DNA of 64,000 nt, from positions 1 through 64,000 of the forward strand of contig JADFUC010001403.1 in the NCBI GenBank assembly GCA_019722365.1. Reading direction: 5' to 3'. The notes under the pieces are model-generated. The model searched no databases, was not told the DNA's origin, and worked only from the letters and a program-made list of their open reading frames with translations. The position numbers and the translations under genes are program-made. Of this stretch, positions 56,818 through 64,000 are shown in pieces (position 1 is the first letter of the stretch; each line of letters opens with the position of its first letter). This DNA comes from Lithospermum erythrorhizon (lineage: Eukaryota > Streptophyta > Magnoliopsida > Boraginales > Boraginaceae).

Positions 56818-59800
56818 GTCTACCCTACTAACAAAAATTTCGTCCTCGAAATTTGAACATATACACACTACTAACCTTCATCACTAAAGAGGTATGGATA
56901 CTGAATCTTAACATCTTCTTTGTCTTTTCCAAGTAGCCTCTTCAATGTTGATTACGAACACACTTCACGAAGAAATAACTTGTTAGTAATACGCTATCGA
57001 CCTAAGATTTTGGTTGCTCCTTATCGTAAGATCTTCTTTAAGTTCAATCTATTGAGGCGTTAGAATGTAGGATTCATGGGAATATACTTTCGAAGACAAG
57101 ATACATGGAAAACATTATGAATTATTTGAGTTAATTGAAATTAAAAGCTATACGATCTGGCTACTAGTCCAACTTTAGCAATAATCTCATATGGTACAAT
57201 GTATCGCGGGCTTAATTTTCCTTTCTTTCCAAATCTTAAAACACCTTTCCAATTAGAAATCCGTAAAAATACTTTATCATCAATTTCAAAACTCAAGTCT
57301 ATCCGACGACGATCAACATATTTCTTTTGTCTGTCTTGTGCCGTTCTCAAGTATTGTTACATGAGTTTAGTCTCTCTATAGATTTTTCTACTAGCTCAGA
57401 ACCATATATTTTCTTATCTCCTACTTCATTCAACCACACACGAGTTCGACATCGTTTCCCATAAAGAGCTTCAAAAGGTGACATTTCGATACTCTCATGG
57501 AAACTATTATTATAAGCAAACTCCATGTTTAGTAATTATCGTCGATGACCGAGAAAAATCTAATACACGGGGCGTAACATATCTCAGTCTTGCATTGTTC
57601 TCTCAACTGACCATTTGATTGGGGTGAAATGGAAATGCTTAAAATTTACCCGCAGAACATCGCTTCTTGAAAACCTTTCCAAAATCGTGAAGTGAATCTA
57701 GCATCTCGTCGACCTGATAGTTCTTGGTACTCCGTGAAGTCGTGTCGATCAACATATAACTTTGCTAACTGTTCGGGACCATAGGTTGATCTTATTGGAA
57801 TAAAATGAGCCGACTTCGAAAGCCTATCACCTATCACCGAAATACCATCGTTCCTCTTAAATGTTCTTGGTAGTCCAAAATAAAATCCATGTGTGTGTTC
57901 CATGTCCACTCGAGAATTGGAAAGGGTTCTGATAACCCTCGGGATGTCTATGTTCAATTTTACTGTTGACAAGTCAAACATAGCTACGAATTAAATATCT
58001 TTTTTTCATTTTTGGCCTGATAGAACATTCTCAAGAATCACGATATATCTTAGTACTACCAGGATGCATGCTATATGGAGCATTATGGGCTTCTTCCAGA
58101 ATTTCTCTATTCAATTCATTAGAGCAGGGTACAAATATTCTGCCATACATTATAAGAATTCCATCATCTTTCATTACAAAATCTGATCTGCTCCCATTGT
58201 TTACTTCCTCCATTATCTTTTGTAGCTTTTCATCTTTTTTTTTTGCTTGTCTCTAAAAGATTCGATCAAGAAAATCGGTCTAACTCTTATTGTGTCAAAA
58301 TATTTTCATTCACTCCGACTCCAAAATTAACACCAATTCTTTTAGAATTGACTATTGGTTCATGGCCAGGTATTTGTAAAATGAAAGAAGTTTTCCTTCT
58401 GACTCGATGCATCAGCAACTTCATTGACTTTACGGATGATATTCGATAGAACAATGTAATCGACAAAATTATCTATCTCACTTTGGCCAATTGAATCTTT
58501 TTGTGTAAGTAAATATTTGGCTCTTATGATCCGTAAAAATTTGACATGTCACCTCATTACAAGTAATGTCTCCAAATCATAATGAACAATACTAGCCAAT
58601 TCTGATCATGCATTGGATAATTACGCTCGTAGTTCTTGATTGTAAATTTGATGCGTAGGCTGTCGCTCGACCATTCTCACATTAGAAACCTTTGAGCCTT
58701 GATGAGAGGCATCGGCGTAAATGGTGTAACCCTCTGATTTGAAGCGGAAGAGTTAAAAGCTGGGCCAGTTAGCTTTTCCTTTAATACATTAAAAAGAAAT
58801 GCTCACAATCATCCTCCATACAAATGCACCGCTACGTCAATTGGAATCCCAATGGTGTTGCCAAGAATTGAAATCTTTTATGAACGAGTCTATGGTATCA
58901 GCTAAACCTAGAAACTTCTCACTTATAACATTGGTACAGTCATTCCCAAATTCATCACTTGGTTCTATCTTTTGAGGATAAAAACTAATACCTTCACATG
59001 AGTACATTTCCCAAAGGTACACTTTTCTCTGACTAAATTTACATAAAAATTTAGCAAAATAGGTGGTTGGCCTTAAAGTCTCAAAATAATTCATAAATGC
59101 TCATATTCGTCTTCTTCTAGACTATGTGTATATACAAAATATCATAAATGAACATCACTACAAATTTATCCAAACAAAACGAAATCTGTGATTCATTAAA
59201 TCCATAGAAACTCTGAAGCATTAAGATTAATCCAGTCATGTCACTAGAACTTCAGTGTCCATATCTAGTCCTAAATCTTTGATTTAGTTTATCTTCATCC
59301 CTAATTTTCAACTGATGGTACCTTGATCTCAGATCAATCTTAGAAAATATACGAGCACCTCTTAACTGGTCAAACAAATCATCAATTCTGGGTAAGAAGT
59401 ATCGATTTCGAATAGTTACCTTGTTCAACTATCGGTAATCAATACAGAGCCTCAAAGTTCCATATTTCTTTTTAACAAACAACACAGGAGCACCTCAAGG
59501 AGAAATGCTAGGTCGAATGAAACCCTTATCTAGTAATTCCTCTAATGATGCAGGAGCCATTCGATATGGGGCCATAGAAACTGGAAAAGTACCGGGAATT
59601 AAATCGATCTTAAATTCAACTTCTCGTTTGGGAGGAATACCGGGCAATTCTTCAGGAAACACGTCGGCACACTCTCTTACAATATAAACATCCTCAAATT
59701 TGACTTTAGTTTTCTCCATGTCAAACACATGAGCAAGATAACCCCGTCATCCACTTAGCTTTCAAAAGCTTACGCGCAACTAAGGAAGAAATAAGGCAGG

Positions 59801-60259
59801 AGGGAAGTATTTTTCAATCACCAAGAAAATGAATTTCAAGTAAGCCCGGACTAGAAATCAAGTCTCCTTACGATGGCAATCAATCATGGCATGATGTTAT
59901 TCGACCAATCCATTACCCCAAAAAATAATATTGAAATCCATCATTTTGAAGCTGGAGTAAATCCACATCAAATTTATGATTCTCTATACTTACAGGATAA
60001 TTTCTAAGTATTTCATAAATCAGAACAGACTTTCCTACAGGAGTATCAAACATAAGGAGAAAGGAAAGAATTTCTCGAGATAGAGGAATATGATGTGAAA
60101 CCTTGTGGAGACAAAGTAATGCGTTGCTCCAAAATGAAATAAAACTTTAACTAACCACGAATAAAGATAAGGTACATGTAACAATTTTGGGTGAATTTTG
60201 AGCTTCCTCTTAGGTAAGCATGAATATCCGCCTCGTCCGGCGCCAGCATTTCAAATAAA
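56818..60259 (-). pseudogene. Element E: decayed gypsy chromovirus pol; gag and primer site lost
   Basis: Minus-strand blocks: a chromodomain-like end (about 56900-57060, with IEEATWKR); the integrase C-terminal region at 57141-57350 (RQKKYVDRRRIDLSFEIDDK, LRFGKKGKLSPRY); the integrase core at 57646-57981 ([49 protein letters not shown]); the zinc-binding start at 58031-58213; RNase H and RT at 58500-59500; and the RT start with [20 protein letters not shown] at 59495-59728, preceded by the protease linker. Frames run longer here than in A or C, so E is among the younger gypsy copies. The region 60200-60259 joins protease-side sequence straight to the LTR. Confidence 0.88.
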
Positions 60260-60498
60260 AATTTTGTGTTGTCTTGATTTGTGAGGATGGAGAGTTTTAT
60301 TAAATAGGGTTGCCAAACTTTGAAAGTAAACTAAGCAAGCCGCAGTGTTAAGAGACGAAGCATGAGGTGTGATTTCCTTGCCTAATTAGGAGGAAAAAAG
60401 ATGAGTAGTGATTTAGCTATATCCTTATTTAGTTCGAGTTTGTTTTAAGTAGAGCAATATTCAATTATTACTTGAATCATAAAATTCGGGTTATTTCA
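60260..60498 (-). mobile_element. 5' LTR of element E, truncated to its outer 239 bp
   Basis: It matches the last 240 bp of the 3' LTR (56578-56817), ends GGGTTATTTCA at 60498, and is followed by AGTAA (60499-60503), equal to the left duplication. About 1.6 kb of this LTR, together with the primer site and gag, has been deleted. The join falls in an AAATTTTxTGTGTTG context. Confidence 0.88.
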
Positions 60499-60712
60499 AG
60501 TAAGTTCACTTTGATTCCTCAAAATTACCTTCTGAAGCAAAGCCCTCGATCATTCTTTGACTTGACGTTGGAGTGTTTAGGCCGGGCCCGAGCCTATCTT
60601 TGTTTGCGGACATTTTTCCATTTAGACCGAGGCATATCAAAACAGAACTTGGAAGACTTCTCATCGGTCCACTATCGAAACCAGACCAGTTCAGCATATG
60701 CCAACAAATTAG
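60499..60712 (+). mobile_element. 3' LTR of element D, second part
   Basis: AGTAAGTTCACTTTGATTCC continues what the 5' LTR shows at 41481 (AGTAAGTTCACTTTGATCCC). The end is placed at CATATGCCAACA, about 60712, where a T-rich stretch follows. The frames at 60472-60798 and 60506-60739 cross this LTR and are not genes. Confidence 0.65.
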
Positions 60713-61384
60713 TTTTTTTTTTGAAATTTTTTGATTCATGTTTCCGAAATGGATTTCTTTTTTTAAATACGACTTCGATTGTATTTGTTAAGAGGTGATA
60801 CAAATTTTACATCTAGTAGATTTGTCAAGACAATATCCTATCCCTTTAACCATATCTTTTTTTAAATCAATTGTGAAATACCCACTTTATCCTTATTTTA
60901 TCCCAACCATTAAATCATAAAATCACTTAGATTCAATAATCATGATCTCCTTATAATTACAACTTTTTGAAAGCTCTTAACTCCTAGCTCTCTCTCTAAT
61001 GAATCGATTATAATAAATGTATTTTATTTCCATGTTTCTTTGAAATAAACTATAATATTAAAAATAGCTCCCCACGTCTCTAAAAAATTGCTTAATATTT
61101 TTAATGATAAAATATAAAAAGAATTTACAATAATTTTTTACAATATTTTAATTTAATAATAAAGTATGTTGAAATAATATATTTTGAAGTATTTTTTTTC
61201 CAAAAAATAACTAAATAATAGAATAAAATTTATTTGAATTTAAAATTTAAAAAGTAAACTTATCAAAATCAAAATATGATATTTTAGTGATAGAGAGAGC
61301 ATTATGTGTGATTGAGAGCAACAAAACATTAAGTTGAATCCAAATAAAAAAATCGGAATGTCCGACAATGTCAAGTGACAACTA
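60713..61384. other. AT-rich spacer
   Basis: Homopolymer-rich, with no coding signal or element ends recognised. Confidence 0.45.
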
Positions 61385-61545
61385 ACCATATGGGTAATGG
61401 CCTCCATAATCCACATGTAAGAATTCTTGGGTCGCCCATCACCATCAACCACGTGGCTTCTTATGCAACTTGAAAAATTGCCGACCGCATTTCTTAATGA
61501 ACTAAAATATCCATCAAATATGATACAAAATGTCCGCTCGGATCA
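61385..61545 (-). pseudogene. Possible orphan internal exon
   Basis: On the minus strand from about 61545 one frame reads TFCIIFDGYFSSLRNAVGNF, then SCIRSHVVDGDGRPKNSYMW and IMEAITHM. It then meets ATG|GTTAGT, a good plant splice donor, at about 61391. At the upstream side an in-frame stop lies just before a possible AG acceptor (CCGAG|CGGACA). The amino-acid composition is that of a normal soluble protein, in sharp contrast to the flanks. I do not recognise the family. It could be an exon of a gene extending to either side, or a captured or relict fragment. Confidence 0.4.
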
Positions 61546-61907
61546 TTTATTCCTTTTTGATGTTCTATTTTCTGCCTCATGTTTTATATATTTATACATT
61601 ATATATTGAATAATTATATAATTCATATCATATAATATTTATAAAATATGATATATAAACATGTAAAGCATGAAGCAAAGAAAGAAACATTGAGAGATAG
61701 AGAATCAGGTGCCTATAATTGTCTCACTTATGGTAATTTTAATTGCGGAATATTTGTGGCCAAATCATTAGATCCAGCTGATTGTGAGCAAGGTTATAGT
61801 TATTTTCAAATGTTAGTTGTATAACATTCTTTATTAGTTTAAAACTTTGAATGACTGGACAGACTTGATCAATCTGTCTAACCTTATTTGTAAAGTCCAA
61901 GACTGAT
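61546..61907. other. AT-rich spacer before the last LTR
   Basis: TA-rich repeats (about 61580-61660) and no gene seen. If the neighbouring stretch is an exon, this would be an intron or upstream flank. Confidence 0.35.
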
Positions 61908-64000
61908 TGTAATAACTGCTCCTAAGAAATTTCTCAAGCACAATATTAATTGCAAAATTTATTTGAGCCGAATTACATTATAATTTAGTAGTAAGAGTTT
62001 TGGATAATTCGAAGCTAAGCTAGATCGTTAAGCTGCTCGATAACTCTCGATTCGACGATGCAAGACAAACTCCCGCCAAGAATCCTAAATTTAAGGGCTC
62101 AGTAACTCATCTTTCATCCTTATCATCCACTATTCATTGTAAATATCAAAACCATCTCCCTCGCTCTCTCTTCCCTAAGCTTACGTAGAATTCTCGATGT
62201 TAAGATTTTTTCTTCCATTTCTTCACTTTGTCATTGCTAAAGATCCTCAAGTTGATTGTTATGCTTTCCAATTTTCCCTAGAAATTTGAGGTATGAACAT
62301 AGGAAGTTTGGCTGATTTTAAGGTTTGACTTTGGTTGACTTTTCTCAGTGATAACTCCTTATGTTGTTTCTAAGTTTGTTATGGGTTCTAGCGATGTATA
62401 TAAGCGAAAGTAATTCATGGTTTAGAGGTCAAGTTTATTTGTTGACTTTCTTTCTAGGCTCTTTGGGTTGACTTTTATTTTGATATTTTTATAAGACTTT
62501 AAATGCTATATGCTATATCAGACCTTATCAGAAGTTATCAGTTAAAACGGTGATTTAAAATTGATTGTAAAGGGAGTTAGTTTGAAAAAGTGCATTTGTA
62601 AGTTGAGTTGTAAATTGATATTTTGAGGTGTTGTTAATTATGGACTTGAGGGTCGACTAGAATGACTTATAAGTTGATATGAAATATTAAAGTAATACGT
62701 GGAATTCTAGCGGGAAACCGATTGGGGTCATGGTCCGACGGGTTATTATTTCGTTGTTTTATCCACTATTGTAGACCGTGGTAGAAATCGCTCCACTGGA
62801 AAGAGTTGGTTGCGATCTTCTAGAACGCAAGTATAGTGTAGGCTTTTGATTATACTGGTGTTTTAGCAGCGCTGATCGTGAAAAGCAGCTACCGTGATTG
62901 TGTTTTGAGAAAGTTTTTGTGGTAATGAAGCAGAGTAGTACTATCTCACGGGTGCTACTAATGCATTTCTATTTTAAATTGTGTGAATATGTTATTGTGG
63001 TATGATTATGTGAGACGATGTACATGTTATTGTCTTATGACATGAATGATATACATAATTGTTGTATGATTACGTGTGGCGTATTTAGTGAAGCCATGTT
63101 ATGATTATGCTGATTGTAATTTGTATACAAGATTTACTGAGGTAAGTACAAATAAATCAACTTATGCTTCGATTGCATTATTTCAAGACTGCCAGATTTC
63201 TCTGGGTGGCCTTGGTCGGCACTTATGTATTTTTTGTGGCCTTATCGGCGGTTGTGATTGATTTATGATTGCGAGATGTTTTAATGTGTTTTGATATGGT
63301 TCGGGGAGCAGAGTAGCTGGTTATCGAGAGGTGACTGCTATTTGATATGACCCTATACTGGGATGATACAAGTTAGGTGACTCTCTTCCTCATAGGAGGC
63401 GGTGACGCTGTCAGCCTTATACTGGTATAAGTCCAGAGATTCATTATCACTTTCGCTAAGTGCGTGATTGTCGTATGCTGGCCTTATACTGAGTAAGTGC
63501 AGCGAGATCTATTATCACTTTGCTATGTACATCATTTGTGTCAGCCTTTATACTTTGCATAAGTTGTGCTGTTTATCGATTAGTCCATTCCCCGCAGTAG
63601 ACGGATCGAGTATACGCGCATTTGAGGCTGGTATACTTGTGGAGATATTGAGATAAGGTAATGACTCAGAAGTTATAGTCATTGTTTCGTGGTCTCTATG
63701 ATTTCATTCGGTGCCTGTGCGCCTTATCGAGACCTTTCTATTATATCTTAATATGTTATGTCTGAGACTTTTTTTGGAATCTTATTGTATGATCTTATTA
63801 GGTAGTCCTCGATATATATATATATATACGTATTTTATTCACGCTTGGACTATTATAATATTTTCCTGGCCTGCCCGCATGGTGTTCACCCCTTGTGTTA
63901 AGTTTTCACTAAGCTTCATGGGCTTACACCTCTTTTCGCTTTGGGGGCGGTATTTCATTTCAAGGTCACCTTGACAAAGTACAACAGCCTGTGTGTATCG
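61908..64000 (+). mobile_element. Gypsy LTR, cut by window edge
   Basis: It starts TGTAATAACTGCTCC. Large parts match the element C LTR in the same order: TTACATTATAATTTAGTAGT (about 61970), the TTGACTTTGGTTGACTTTT stretch (about 62325), GCGATGTATATAAG (about 62390), the TATACTG/TAAGTGC repeats (63415-63560), and AAGTTTTCACTAAGC...GGGCGGTATTTCATTT (about 63900-63960, against 30820-30870 in C). It has the plus orientation. A TA microsatellite lies at 63813-63828. The inner end and any internal region are beyond the window. Frames at 63076-63974 are not genes. Confidence 0.8.

Noticed and set aside
61240..61384. Continuation of the orphan exon frame past the splice donor
   Set aside because: After GTTAGT the reading turns hydrophobic and AT-driven, as expected for intron or spacer rather than protein.

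Overview
This window is plant nuclear DNA, most likely from a eudicot. It is AT-rich and dominated by old retrotransposons inserted into one another. I recognise one intact protein gene: an intronless PRA1-family (clade F type) membrane protein on the minus strand at 27479-28057. I see no rRNA, true tRNA, CRISPR or bacterial-type operon. Almost every other reading frame is a broken retroelement frame or the complement of one.

Layout. (1) 1-7014: a minus-strand Ty3/gypsy chromovirus (element A), running from a 3' LTR cut by the window edge through decayed pol and gag and a tRNA-iMet-type primer site to a 5' LTR. (2) 7015-11937: a plus-strand L1-type LINE (G), split by a gypsy LTR starting at 8477. 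(3) 11938-24085: a second LINE (H), split by a 10.4-kb Ty1/copia element (F, 12399-22854). F itself carries a solo copia LTR (about 15613-16590) and a solo gypsy LTR (19633-22129) with an intact ATTAA duplication. (4) 24086-28820: a gene island holding a 1.1-kb Mutator-like non-autonomous element (24552-25656) with near-perfect 10-bp duplications, a MITE, the PRA1 gene and a possible last-exon remnant (28568-28819). (5) 28820-34797: a plus-strand gypsy chromovirus (C), then a copia fragment (K, 34800-37700) homologous to F, then a shortened gypsy LTR (37879-38385). (6) 38400-41150: quieter DNA with a copia LTR piece, two Stowaway-like MITEs and a tRNA-derived SINE. (7) 41153 to about 60712: a plus-strand Tat-lineage gypsy element (D) with a copia element (B, about 41706-48974) in its leader and a minus-strand gypsy chromovirus (E, 54991-60498, AGTAA duplication) inside its 3' LTR. 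(8) 60713-61907: spacer with a possible internal exon (about 61385-61545, minus). (9) 61908-64000: the start of another plus-strand gypsy LTR.

Insertion order can be read from the interruptions: LINE H is older than F, which is older than the solo LTRs in it; D is older than B and E; LINE G is older than the LTR that splits it. All pol genes carry stops and frameshifts, so nothing here looks autonomously mobile. The parts likely to matter to the host are the PRA1 gene, the repeated block in its upstream region, and two orphan exon-like stretches. I found no convincing new biological system; the strongest leads are structural and are listed as findings.
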